Shown here one piece after another: positions 7,308-13,686 of a stretch of 24,318 nt of DNA. The notes beneath the pieces were generated by a model. The model was not told where the DNA came from. It worked only from the letters and a program-made list of their open reading frames with translations, and made no database searches. The stretch comes from a virus. The DNA lies in IMG/VR virus record IMGVR_UViG_3300030102_001066, positions 1-24,318 of that record; one strand, given 5' to 3'. The position numbers were made by a program, and so were the translations under genes. The number at the start of each line of letters is the position of its first letter. Position 1 is the first letter of the stretch.

Positions 7308-9323
7308 ATGAAAGACAATATTATTTCAATCAACTTAGAAACAGCAACAGCACCAATAATACAAGAGGTGCGTGGTCGTGATTATATAGAATACGGAACA
7401 GATGATTGGAGAAACTTATATCCTCAATTCCTAATTGATTTATATTATAATTCTTCTACACACGCTGCTATTATTAACGGAACTGCTGAAATGATTGCAG
7501 GAGAAGATTTAATAGTTGCTGATGATGATGTAAATTTAGAAGCTTACGTTAAGCTAAAAAAGTTTATGCGACACGCAAACTCAAAAGAAAGCTTACACCA
7601 AGTAATTAAAAAAGTAGCGTTTGATTTTAAGCTTCAAGGTGCTTACGCTTTGCACGTTGTATGGAATAGAGAAAGAACAGAAATTGCAGAAATCTATCAC
7701 GTTCCAGTTGAGAGGGTAAGAGCAGGGCGGCCAAATGCAATGGGTAAAGTAGATACTTATTTTATAAGTGCAGATTGGGGTAATGTTAGAACGCATAAAC
7801 CTTATCCTATTGCAGCTTTTAATGTAAATGATAGAACTTCAGGTAGTCAATTAATCTACACAGGTGCTTATTCTCCTAATATGGATATATATCACACTCC
7901 TGATTATATAGCCGCTTGTAATTGGGCTTTAGTAGATCAAAGAGTAGCCGAGTTCCACCTTAACAATATAGAGAATGGTTTTAGTGGTTCTTATTTCATC
8001 AGTTTTGCGAACGGAATACCAACAGCAGAAGAACGCAGACAAATAGAACAAAGTTTAACAGATAAATTTACTGGAGCTAAAAATAGTGGCAAGTTTATTC
8101 TCACATTTTCAGATGATAAAACTAGAACACCTGAAATAACCCCTATAAGTGTTTCTGATGCTGATAAGCAGTATTTAGCACTCCAAGAGTTGCTTGTTCA
8201 AAACATTCTTACAGGGCATAGGGTTACTTCTAAGACACTTTTAGGGATAGATAGCACTAATGGGTTCTCGAGCAACACAGATGAGCTTATAAACGCTGCG
8301 AACTTCTATACTAATACAGTTGTAAGGCCATTTCAATTAAACATCTTAGATACTTTACAAACTATATTTTCTGTGAACAATATGGATTTAGAAGTAGAAT
8401 TTGTTCAGTTAAAACCAATTACTGTTCAATTTGATTCTAAAACTATACGTGAAGTAATGACTCAAGATGAAATTAGAGAGGATATAGGGCTTGCACCGCT
8501 TGATGAAAATGAAGCGACAGTTGAACAAGAAGTAAAAATGGCTAAAGTTGGAATGATTGATGGACAACCTGTTTTTAGCACAATAGAAGAAGCTGAAGCT
8601 CACGCAAAAACTTTAGGGTGTTCAGGGTATCACGAACACGAATACGAGGGCAGAACTGTTTATATGGCTTGTGAAGGGCATAGTGAAGCTACTGAAATGA
8701 AAGCAGAAAAAACTGAGCTAGAAAAATGTATTGAAGAATTTGGAGAAGATATACCTGAAGGGTGGGAAATAATTAGTGAAGAAGATGCAGAAGAAGAATT
8801 AGCAGAGTTCGATTTTCAAAAAGAATTAAATGCTGATTACTACGAATTTGCATCAACAGGTTCAGCATATCCTAATAGAAAATCAGGCCAAGACCAAGTT
8901 AGTAAACAGGAAAAATATAAAGATGATATTTACAGGGTAAGGTATAGATATACAGGCACTCGTGTTGGAGAAAGAGATTTTTGTAAAAAAATGACTAATG
9001 CTAACAAGATTTATCGTAAAGAAGATATAATTGCAATGGGCAGAAGAGCTGTCAATCCAGGCTGGGGTGCTTATGGTGCAAATACTTATTCAATCTGGAA
9101 ATGGAAAGGTGGCGCACTATGCAAGCATAAATGGTTTAGAGTTATTTTAGTTCAAGAGGGTAATAGGCCAAAAAATTCTGATAAAATAATATCATCAACA
9201 GAAGCAAGAAGTAGGGGTGTAAAATTGCCTAGAAATGCAGCCGAAGTTTCAGTAGCACCACACGATATGCCAACTCACGGCTTTGTAAACCCTGAACTAA
9301 TAGAAAAATATAAAAACGTCTAA
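7308..9323 (+). CDS. Portal protein fused to a MuF-like C-terminal domain
   Basis: A 671-residue protein. Residues 1 to about 400 read as a portal: an N-terminal wing (about 30-130), the clip/stem region (about 240-300) and the helical YLALQELLVQNILTGHRVTS block (289-308) followed by DIGLAPLDENE. The portal forms the twelve-subunit ring at the capsid vertex. After a small Cys/His module (about 424-460, GCSGYHEHEYEGRTVYMAC) and an acidic linker (465-505), residues 540-620 carry RYTGTRVGERDFCKKM, a Gly/Trp-rich middle and GGALCKHKWFRVIL. This FC...CxH pattern is like the C-terminal part of SPP1 gp7/MuF minor head proteins. No separate MuF gene is visible, so the fusion may supply that function. 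Confidence 0.75.
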   Translation: MKDNIISINLETATAPIIQEVRGRDYIEYGTDDWRNLYPQFLIDLYYNSSTHAAIINGTAEMIAGEDLIVADDDVNLEAYVKLKKFMRHANSKESLHQVIKKVAFDFKLQGAYALHVVWNRERTEIAEIYHVPVERVRAGRPNAMGKVDTYFISADWGNVRTHKPYPIAAFNVNDRTSGSQLIYTGAYSPNMDIYHTPDYIAACNWALVDQRVAEFHLNNIENGFSGSYFISFANGIPTAEERRQIEQSLTDKFTGAKNSGKFILTFSDDKTRTPEITPISVSDADKQYLALQELLVQNILTGHRVTSKTLLGIDSTNGFSSNTDELINAANFYTNTVVRPFQLNILDTLQTIFSVNNMDLEVEFVQLKPITVQFDSKTIREVMTQDEIREDIGLAPLDENEATVEQEVKMAKVGMIDGQPVFSTIEEAEAHAKTLGCSGYHEHEYEGRTVYMACEGHSEATEMKAEKTELEKCIEEFGEDIPEGWEIISEEDAEEELAEFDFQKELNADYYEFASTGSAYPNRKSGQDQVSKQEKYKDDIYRVRYRYTGTRVGERDFCKKMTNANKIYRKEDIIAMGRRAVNPGWGAYGANTYSIWKWKGGALCKHKWFRVILVQEGNRPKNSDKIISSTEARSRGVKLPRNAAEVSVAPHDMPTHGFVNPELIEKYKNV

Positions 9324-9325
9324 AT

Positions 9326-9898
9326 ATGTCATACGTATTATTTATATCAGAACAGAAATTAAAGGAATCTACTGCAATCAATTTAAATGTAGATACAAAC
9401 ATACTACTTCCTTATGTTAGGCAGGCGCAGAAGCTTTATGTAGAAACAAAGCTTGGAACACAGCTTAATCAAAAACTAAAAGATTTAATAACAGCAGGAA
9501 CAATAGGCAATGTTGCTAATGCTGCTTATAAAACTTTGCTAGATGATTACATAGGCGATATGCTGCCTAATTGGGCGTTTTATCACGCTATTCCATTTTT
9601 AAGGTTTAAGATTGAGAATGGTAATATATATTCTAAAACATCAGAAACAGGTAATAGTTTAACAACTGAAGAAAGCCAGCACCTTAGAGAAGAAGTTAGA
9701 AATACTGCTGAATATTATACAGAAAGGATGATAGAATATATATGCAATAACAATTCTAGTTTCCCTGAATATTCAACAAATAGTGGTGCAGATGTATCTC
9801 CTGACAAAAATGCTTACTATGCAGGAATGAACCTTGAAAGACCAATGCGGCAAGGAACTAAATTAACTTTAAGAGATTTCTTAGATTCTAGTATATAA
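9326..9898 (+). CDS. Head-tail connector-like protein (DUF6712-like)
   Basis: A 190-residue protein beginning two bases after the portal stop. It opens with MSYVLFISEQKLKESTAINL and continues with LPYVRQAQKLYVETKLGTQL, a long helical region and a C-terminal LTLRDFLDSS. The helix-rich layout (NVDTNILLPYVRQAQ, then LLDDYIGDMLPNWAFYHAIPF) matches my recollection of the DUF6712 family found next to portal genes in Bacteroidetes phages. By analogy with gp6/gp15-type adaptors it would dock beneath the portal. The family assignment is from memory. The position supports a neck role. Confidence 0.6.
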   Translation: MSYVLFISEQKLKESTAINLNVDTNILLPYVRQAQKLYVETKLGTQLNQKLKDLITAGTIGNVANAAYKTLLDDYIGDMLPNWAFYHAIPFLRFKIENGNIYSKTSETGNSLTTEESQHLREEVRNTAEYYTERMIEYICNNNSSFPEYSTNSGADVSPDKNAYYAGMNLERPMRQGTKLTLRDFLDSSI

Positions 9899-10020
9899 TG
9901 AAGAAACACTACAAACCAAAAAAAATTAATATAACTAAGCTAAAATCCTACTTGGAAAGTAAGCCTAAATCAAATACAAATGAACGATCTAAAAGACACG
10001 CTTCAAGTCGGAATAGCTAA
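9898..10020 (+). CDS. Small basic protein, unknown
   Basis: A 40-residue frame, Lys/Arg/Ser/Asn-rich, starting MKKHYKPKKINITKLKSY. The ATG overlaps the stop of the connector gene (TAATG), and the next small gene begins inside it in another frame (ATG at 9980). The stop/start overlap is the main reason to call it. It has no membrane segment. Function unknown. Confidence 0.45.
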   Translation: MKKHYKPKKINITKLKSYLESKPKSNTNERSKRHASSRNS

Positions 10021-10132
10021 TGGTTCAGCAATTGGTTTCAGTATAACTGATTGCAATGAAGTATTAACTCTAATTTCACTAATATTAGCAATTAGTTTCA
10101 CTATTTATAAATTCGTAAAATTCAAAAAATGA
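9980..10132 (+). CDS. Single-span membrane protein, holin-like
   Basis: A 50-residue protein: a polar N-terminus (MNDLKDTLQVGIANGSAIGF), one hydrophobic span at about 28-44 (EVLTLISLILAISFTIY) and a short basic tail (KFVKFKK). Size and topology fit a small class III-type holin or a similar membrane peptide of a lysis cassette. It overlaps the preceding gene by 41 bases and the next by four (ATGA), and lies upstream of a candidate lysis enzyme. A second holin-like gene follows at 10761, so one of the two may be a regulator or partner. Confidence 0.55.
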   Translation: MNDLKDTLQVGIANGSAIGFSITDCNEVLTLISLILAISFTIYKFVKFKK

Positions 10133-10221
10133 TAAAATTTTTATGTAAATTAATCTATAAACTAACAGGGCAAATATATTGCTTTGGTTGTTGTGATTGC
10201 AATGCTAAATGTTGCAAATGA
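10129..10221 (+). CDS. Cysteine-rich 30-residue micropeptide
   Basis: A 30-residue frame with seven cysteines, six of them in the last 13 residues (CFGCCDCNAKCCK), after an N-terminal amphipathic, hydrophobic segment MIKFLCKLIYKLTG. It is linked to both neighbours by ATGA overlaps (10129 and 10218), which strongly suggests translational coupling and real expression. The Cys cluster could bind metal, be lipidated or disulfide-bonded, or sit at the membrane surface. Its place between a membrane peptide and the DUF5675-like protein suggests a lysis-associated role. No family recognised. Confidence 0.5.
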   Translation: MIKFLCKLIYKLTGQIYCFGCCDCNAKCCK

Positions 10222-10346
10222 AAAAACGTAAACTAAATAGCACAAATCCTAAGTTTAACAAAGAAAAAGAAAAAGATGTTAAAATGCGTAAGGAGTTTGT
10301 TAAAGAGGTTAAAGGGTGTAAAATCTACAAAGCCTACTATCTCTAA
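10218..10346 (+). CDS. Small Lys-rich protein, unknown
   Basis: A 42-residue, highly basic frame beginning MKKRKLNSTNPKFNKEKEK. It starts in an ATGA overlap with the Cys-rich micropeptide. It overlaps the annotated start of the DUF5675-like gene by 71 bases in another frame, so either this gene is real and the downstream gene starts later, or only one of the two is translated in full. There is no membrane segment and no recognised family. Confidence 0.4.
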   Translation: MKKRKLNSTNPKFNKEKEKDVKMRKEFVKEVKGCKIYKAYYL

Positions 10347-10758
10347 TCAAGTTCATATAAACCTCTTAATAATAAGAGAAATGTTTACAGATGAAAGCAT
10401 TATAGGAGAACTTTTTGTAAACGGAGAAAGGTTTTGTGATACTTTAGAACTGCCTTATAAAGACAATAAAAGAAGTATCTCTAGTATTCCTGCTGGAGAA
10501 TATTCAGTAAGAATGAGATACCCTAGAGAAAGTGCAACTAGAGATTATTTGCACTTATTAGTTGAAGAAGTGCCAAACCGAGATTATATACTATTCCATA
10601 GGGGAAATACTGCTAAAGATTCAAGAGGGTGTATTCTAGTAGGACAAGGAAGCCAACATAACATTGTTTATAATTCAACTTTAGCTATGGATTTACTTAT
10701 GAAAGAAATTATAAATTTGGGTGGCAAGAATATTAAATTAATAATTAAAAACAGGTAA
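10276..10758 (+). CDS. DUF5675-like protein, candidate lysis enzyme
   Basis: A 160-residue frame whose core (about residues 29-158) has the DUF5675 layout: LLIIREMFTDESIIGELFVN, a TLELPYKDN strand, IPAGEYSVRMRY and then FHRGNTAKDSRGCILVGQG. The HRG (H108-G110) followed by SRGC (S116-C119) resembles the His...Ser-x-Gly-Cys signature of YkuD-type L,D-transpeptidases, so C119 and H108 may be catalytic. In a gene block with two holin-like proteins this is the best endolysin candidate. The start is uncertain: ATG 10276 gives a 28-residue basic leader that overlaps another gene, whereas ATG 10381 would cut the first strand. Confidence 0.6.
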   Translation: MLKCVRSLLKRLKGVKSTKPTISNQVHINLLIIREMFTDESIIGELFVNGERFCDTLELPYKDNKRSISSIPAGEYSVRMRYPRESATRDYLHLLVEEVPNRDYILFHRGNTAKDSRGCILVGQGSQHNIVYNSTLAMDLLMKEIINLGGKNIKLIIKNR

Positions 10759-10760
10759 GA

Positions 10761-10949
10761 ATGAAAAATTACATTATTACACAACTATTATCTTCTAAGA
10801 AGGTGTGGTTAGGAATTTCATCAATCTTAGTTCCTATGATTGCAAACTATCTAGGAGTTGATGAAGATTCAGTATCTAAAATTTATTGGAGTTTACTCGC
10901 TATATTAGGCGGTCAATCTTTAGCTGATTTTGGAAAATCAAAGAAATAA
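10761..10949 (+). CDS. Holin-like small membrane protein
   Basis: A 62-residue protein with a short basic N-terminus (MKNYIITQLLSSKKVW), a hydrophobic span at about 16-31 (WLGISSILVPMIANYLG), an acidic turn (VDEDSVSK) and a second weaker span at about 41-52 (IYWSLLAILGGQS), ending in a Lys-rich tail. Two spans with both ends charged are typical of small phage holins. It begins two bases after the candidate lysis enzyme, completing a lysis cassette. The function is inferred from topology and context. Confidence 0.6.
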   Translation: MKNYIITQLLSSKKVWLGISSILVPMIANYLGVDEDSVSKIYWSLLAILGGQSLADFGKSKK

Positions 10950-11664
10950 TAGATACAGATTAAAACCACATGAAATTGTGGCTTTAAAAAAAATGCGAGA
11001 AGCTGACACTAGGAATGTCCTAGTTGTTGGCGACTTGCACGAGCCATTTTGCTTAGATGGCTACTTAGATTTCTGTTTAGAACAATATGAAGCTTATAAT
11101 TGCACACAAACAGTATTTATAGGCGATATAATTGACAATCATTATAGTTCCTACCACGAAACATCAGCAGATGGAATGGGCGGCTTAGAAGAGCTTGAAT
11201 TAGCTACTAATAAAATATCTAAATGGTATAAGGCGTTCAACGAGCCTGGAACTAAAGTTATCATTGGAAATCATGACCGCATAATAATGAGGAAGGCACA
11301 AACTTCAGCAATACCTAGCAAATGGATAAAATCTTATAAAGAAGTGTTAGGCACTCCTAATTGGGATTTTGTTGAAAGATTTGAACAAGATGGGGTTCAA
11401 TACATACATGGGGAAGGCGGAACTGCTAGAACTAAATGTAGGGCAGACATGATGAACACTGTTCAAGGGCATTTACATACACAATGCTACACAGAACATT
11501 ATGTAGGTAAAAACTTTAGAGTATTTGGAACGCAAGTTGGTTGTGGGATCAACCACAAGTCTTATGCAATGGCTTATGCTAAATATGGAAAACGACCTGC
11601 TGTTGGTTGTGCTGTTATCATAAACAATGGCAAAACACCCCTTAATCTTTTAATGCCTTTATAG
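10930..11664 (+). CDS. Calcineurin-like metallophosphoesterase
   Basis: A 244-residue protein with the full metal-binding set of the calcineurin-like phosphoesterase superfamily: GDLH (D35, H37), GDIIDN (D66), GNHD (N114, H115), YIHGE (H160) and GHLH (H181, H183). Such enzymes hydrolyse phosphomono- or phosphodiesters using two metal ions. Phage members may act on nucleic acid ends, nucleotides or proteins. The frame starts at TTG 10930, overlapping the holin-like gene by 20 bases. ATG 10993 is an alternative that keeps all motifs. The gene lies at the junction of late and early regions. Substrate unknown. Confidence 0.8.
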   Translation: MENQRNNRYRLKPHEIVALKKMREADTRNVLVVGDLHEPFCLDGYLDFCLEQYEAYNCTQTVFIGDIIDNHYSSYHETSADGMGGLEELELATNKISKWYKAFNEPGTKVIIGNHDRIIMRKAQTSAIPSKWIKSYKEVLGTPNWDFVERFEQDGVQYIHGEGGTARTKCRADMMNTVQGHLHTQCYTEHYVGKNFRVFGTQVGCGINHKSYAMAYAKYGKRPAVGCAVIINNGKTPLNLLMPL

Positions 11665-11741
11665 TGGAAAAAGAAACTACTTGGCAGTTATACACCCTAT
11701 ATTTTCTTATAATTTTTATTATTTTACTATTGAATTTATAA
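11664..11741 (+). CDS. Possible 25-residue membrane micropeptide
   Basis: A GTG-start frame overlaps the phosphoesterase stop (TAGTG). It encodes a polar N-terminus (MEKETTWQLYT) followed by an uninterrupted hydrophobic span (LYFLIIFIILLLNL) to a TAA at 11739-11741. The stop/start coupling and clean membrane profile are suggestive, but a T-rich intergenic region would easily give a hydrophobic frame by chance. Confidence 0.3.
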   Translation: MEKETTWQLYTLYFLIIFIILLLNL

Positions 11742-11791
11742 AAATTTTTACCTAGTAATGTTAAAAAAAGCGTTAAAAAGTTAGTTAAAAA

Positions 11792-11823
11792 TTTGTGTAA
11801 GTAAAATAAAACCTGTAATTTAG
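11792..11823 (+). promoter_or_regulatory. Early promoter candidate A (Bacteroidetes type)
   Basis: TTTG at 11792-11795 and TAATTTAG at 11816-11823, separated by 20 bases, match the Bacteroidetes -33 (TTTG) and -7 (TAnnTTTG) consensus with one mismatch. The block 11800-11821 is shared with the leader at 12965-12986 (18 of 22 bases). A start site near 11829 would give a leader of about 30 bases to the ATG at 11859. The preceding intergenic stretch holds no convincing terminator. Confidence 0.55.
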
Positions 11824-11858
11824 CCACGTAAATTAAAGTTAAATTAAATAAAATTAAA

Positions 11859-12113
11859 ATGAAAACAAATTACACAATGTTAGAAGCTACTAACAAAAAA
11901 GAAGCTATTGTATCTATATTAGATGTAATTAAAGAAAACCCTGTTTGGCTTAACAAAGTAAATGGAACGCTTGTTTCTTTATTAAAGTGCTTAAATTATA
12001 AAGAGCAAGCATTTTTATTATCAAAACAAATAGATGAACAAATAATAGATTTGTTTGTTAAAATTAAAACTGAATACTATAACTTTAAAGACAATACACA
12101 ATGGAATTACTAG
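11859..12113 (+). CDS. Hypothetical early protein
   Basis: An 84-residue, largely helical protein (MKTNYTMLEATNKKEAIVSI at the start, KTEYYNFKDNTQWNY at the end), with no motif or membrane span that I can recognise. It is the first gene after the candidate early promoter. The next gene begins 13 bases before its stop, so the two are probably translationally coupled. A host-takeover or regulatory role would fit a first early gene, but nothing in the sequence shows it. Confidence 0.6.
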   Translation: MKTNYTMLEATNKKEAIVSILDVIKENPVWLNKVNGTLVSLLKCLNYKEQAFLLSKQIDEQIIDLFVKIKTEYYNFKDNTQWNY

Positions 12114-12466
12114 CACAAGATTTCCATTTCTATAACAATGGAGTATATAAAGCAATTTCCAGCTTATCTAAAGAAGGGTGGTTTGCAGACTTAAAGAAAG
12201 TAGAACCAAGTATTAGAATATTTGGAACACAAGAACAAATTAATGAAGCTTTAGATACATATTTAAAGCTAACAGGAATGAATGTTGATGAATGTTACAA
12301 CTACAAGGTTGAGCCTAAAGGTTCTTATTGGTATGAAAATCTAAAAAGCAGGTTTGGAGAACAAGAAGCTATTGAACAAAATAAGGTTGTAGAAAACAAG
12401 CTCAAAGAGTATAAGAAAATGTATGATAAACAAAATAATAACAAAGCTTTAATAACAACGATATGA
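12101..12466 (+). CDS. Hypothetical early protein
   Basis: A 121-residue protein with a mixed N-terminal domain (FHFYNNGVYKAISSLSKEGW, EPSIRIFGTQEQINEALDTY) and a Lys/Glu-rich helical C-terminus (about 85-115). It is soluble, with a single Cys (C65), and has no recognised motif. It overlaps the upstream gene by 13 bases and the downstream start by four (ATGA), so it belongs to a tight early operon. Function unknown. Confidence 0.6.
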   Translation: MELLAQDFHFYNNGVYKAISSLSKEGWFADLKKVEPSIRIFGTQEQINEALDTYLKLTGMNVDECYNYKVEPKGSYWYENLKSRFGEQEAIEQNKVVENKLKEYKKMYDKQNNNKALITTI

Positions 12467-12666
12467 AAACAGATTTAATACACAAAGCAATGAACAACTT
12501 AAATACTTTTCAATGTTGTGAGGGTGAGCTATATTTAAGAGGAACAGATGAATTTGGTAACGATTTTCAAGTATGTTTTGATGCTTATGACTTTCTTAAT
12601 TGGATAGACAAAGAACAAATAGAATATATTAAAGAATGTTTAATTAAACACATAAAAACGAAATGA
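12463..12666 (+). CDS. Small hypothetical protein
   Basis: A 67-residue acidic/aromatic protein (FQCCEGELYLRGTDEFGNDF, then FDAYDFLNWIDKEQIEYIK) with three Cys and a Lys-rich end. It is joined to both neighbours by ATGA overlaps. The pattern of a short beta-hairpin followed by a helix is clear, but the family is not recognised. Confidence 0.55.
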   Translation: MKTDLIHKAMNNLNTFQCCEGELYLRGTDEFGNDFQVCFDAYDFLNWIDKEQIEYIKECLIKHIKTK

Positions 12667-12965
12667 AAACAACAATAAACAGGTATGAATTTGCAAGTTG
12701 GTTTGCAGAACACAGGCCAAACAACTTTAGCCCAATAGGCAGGTTAGAATTATATGATATGCTAACTAGCTACGAAGAAGATACAGGAGAAGAAATAGAA
12801 TTTGATCCTATTGCATTTTGTTGTGAATATATAGAATATGAAAATATGGAAGAATTTTGGTTAGATTATTACCAAGAAGATTTTCCTGATAAAGAAAGTA
12901 TTATGGATGCTACATTTTATTGGGGGTTTGAAAATGGTGAATCTTTTATAATACAACAATTTTGA
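12663..12965 (+). CDS. Acidic hypothetical protein, DNA-mimic-like composition
   Basis: A 100-residue protein with a very high Glu/Asp content (for example EEDTGEEIEFDPIAFCCEY and FWLDYYQEDFPDKES). It opens with RYEFASWFAEHRPNNFSPIG, which looks like a conserved small phage family of unknown function. Strong acidity and small size are shared by DNA-mimic and anti-restriction proteins, so an inhibitor role is conceivable, but that is speculation. It starts in an ATGA overlap and is followed by the second early promoter candidate. Confidence 0.6.
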   Translation: MKTTINRYEFASWFAEHRPNNFSPIGRLELYDMLTSYEEDTGEEIEFDPIAFCCEYIEYENMEEFWLDYYQEDFPDKESIMDATFYWGFENGESFIIQQF

Positions 12966-12988
12966 GTAAAATAAATTTTGTATTTTTA
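12961..12988 (+). promoter_or_regulatory. Early promoter candidate B
   Basis: TTTG (12961-12964, within the end of the preceding gene) and TATTTTTA (12981-12988) resemble the Bacteroidetes -33/-7 pair, though the 16-base spacer is short. 12965-12986 matches candidate A at 18 of 22 positions: AGTAAAATAAA, three variable bases, then TGTA(A/T)TTT. Both copies are followed by genes beginning ATGAAAAC. Confidence 0.45.
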
Positions 12989-13016
12989 ACACAATTATTA
13001 ACTAAAATGAAAACAA

Positions 13017-13400
13017 ATGAAAACAGAACTAATTAAGGAGAAGTATAACTACTATAACTTAACTCCAGATGATGTTTTTAAACATCAGCACTATATCATA
13101 ATTACAAGAAGTGGTATAGATAAAATCCAAGCAATAGAAAATATAAGTATTAATTATGAAGTTATAAATTGTGAAAGGGATTTTTGTGTAGTAAAAGCAA
13201 ACGCTACAAAAAATGACACATCAATACAAACTTTTGGATCAGCTTTAAAAGGTGGCTTTAAAGATGGTAATTGTAATACTTGGTATGTAATGGAGATGGC
13301 TGAAAAAAGGGCAATGAGCAGGGCGGTTTTAAAGCTTACAGGCTTTTATGAGTTAGGGGTGTTTGGAGAAGATGAATCAGAAGATTTTAAAAAGAAATAA
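13017..13400 (+). CDS. Possible single-strand annealing / recombination protein
   Basis: A 127-residue protein. The C-terminal block VMEMAEKRAMSRAVLKLTGF (91-110), followed by YELGVFGEDESED, is the AEKRAxxRAxLKLxG helix pattern seen in phage recombination proteins of the Rad52/Sak/Erf type and in related SSB-adjacent proteins. The N-terminal part has beta strands (KHQHYIIITRSG, NYEVINCERDFCVVKANAT). The gene lies two small genes upstream of the SSB-like protein, as such genes often do. Start ATG 13017 is preferred; ATG 13007 lies in another frame and stops after nine codons. The family call is tentative. Confidence 0.5.
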   Translation: MKTELIKEKYNYYNLTPDDVFKHQHYIIITRSGIDKIQAIENISINYEVINCERDFCVVKANATKNDTSIQTFGSALKGGFKDGNCNTWYVMEMAEKRAMSRAVLKLTGFYELGVFGEDESEDFKKK

Positions 13401-13406
13401 CATAGA

Positions 13407-13489
13407 TAGTGAAAAGGTTAGATATATACGAATTTATAATTGCAGTTATACTTTGTGGTATTATCAATTCCTTTTCACTTTCTTTTTTA
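13407..13489 (+). terminator. Long-loop hairpin followed by T-tract
   Basis: AGTGAAAAGG (13407-13416) pairs perfectly with CCTTTTCACT (13470-13479) over ten base pairs, closing a 53-base AT-rich loop, and is followed by TTCTTTTTT. A stem ending in a T-tract fits an intrinsic terminator or attenuator, but the loop is unusually long. A hydrophobic GTG-start frame of about 30 codons also begins inside the stem at 13408, so the region may instead hold a small membrane peptide. Confidence 0.5.
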
Positions 13490-13507
13490 TTAACTAAATA
13501 ATTAAAT

Positions 13508-13684
13508 ATGGAAAATTATATGCCAAAAAACAGTATTAACACACCTTTAGAAGAAAACGATCAAATTCAATATTTGCTTAAAGAAAATCAAAGGGTAAAA
13601 GAAAACAATCTTAATTTAAAAATGCAACTTATTGAATCAAGAGAAAAACTACAAACAATTTTAAAAATCATAAAAAACAAATAA
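13508..13684 (+). CDS. Small coiled-coil protein
   Basis: A 58-residue protein. After a short N-terminus (MENYMPKNSINTPLEENDQ) it is one continuous charged helix with heptad-like spacing (YLLKENQRVKENNLNLKMQL and IESREKLQTILKIIKNK). It ends two bases before the SSB-like gene and starts behind an AT-rich leader with the usual TATGG context. It may be a small dimerising adaptor or regulator of the replication cluster. No family recognised. Confidence 0.6.
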   Translation: MENYMPKNSINTPLEENDQIQYLLKENQRVKENNLNLKMQLIESREKLQTILKIIKNK

Positions 13685-13686
13685 AT

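Noticed and set aside
10965-10982. Short CCACA/TGTGG inverted repeat in the phosphoesterase gene
   Set aside because: Five base pairs in coding sequence is within chance expectation.
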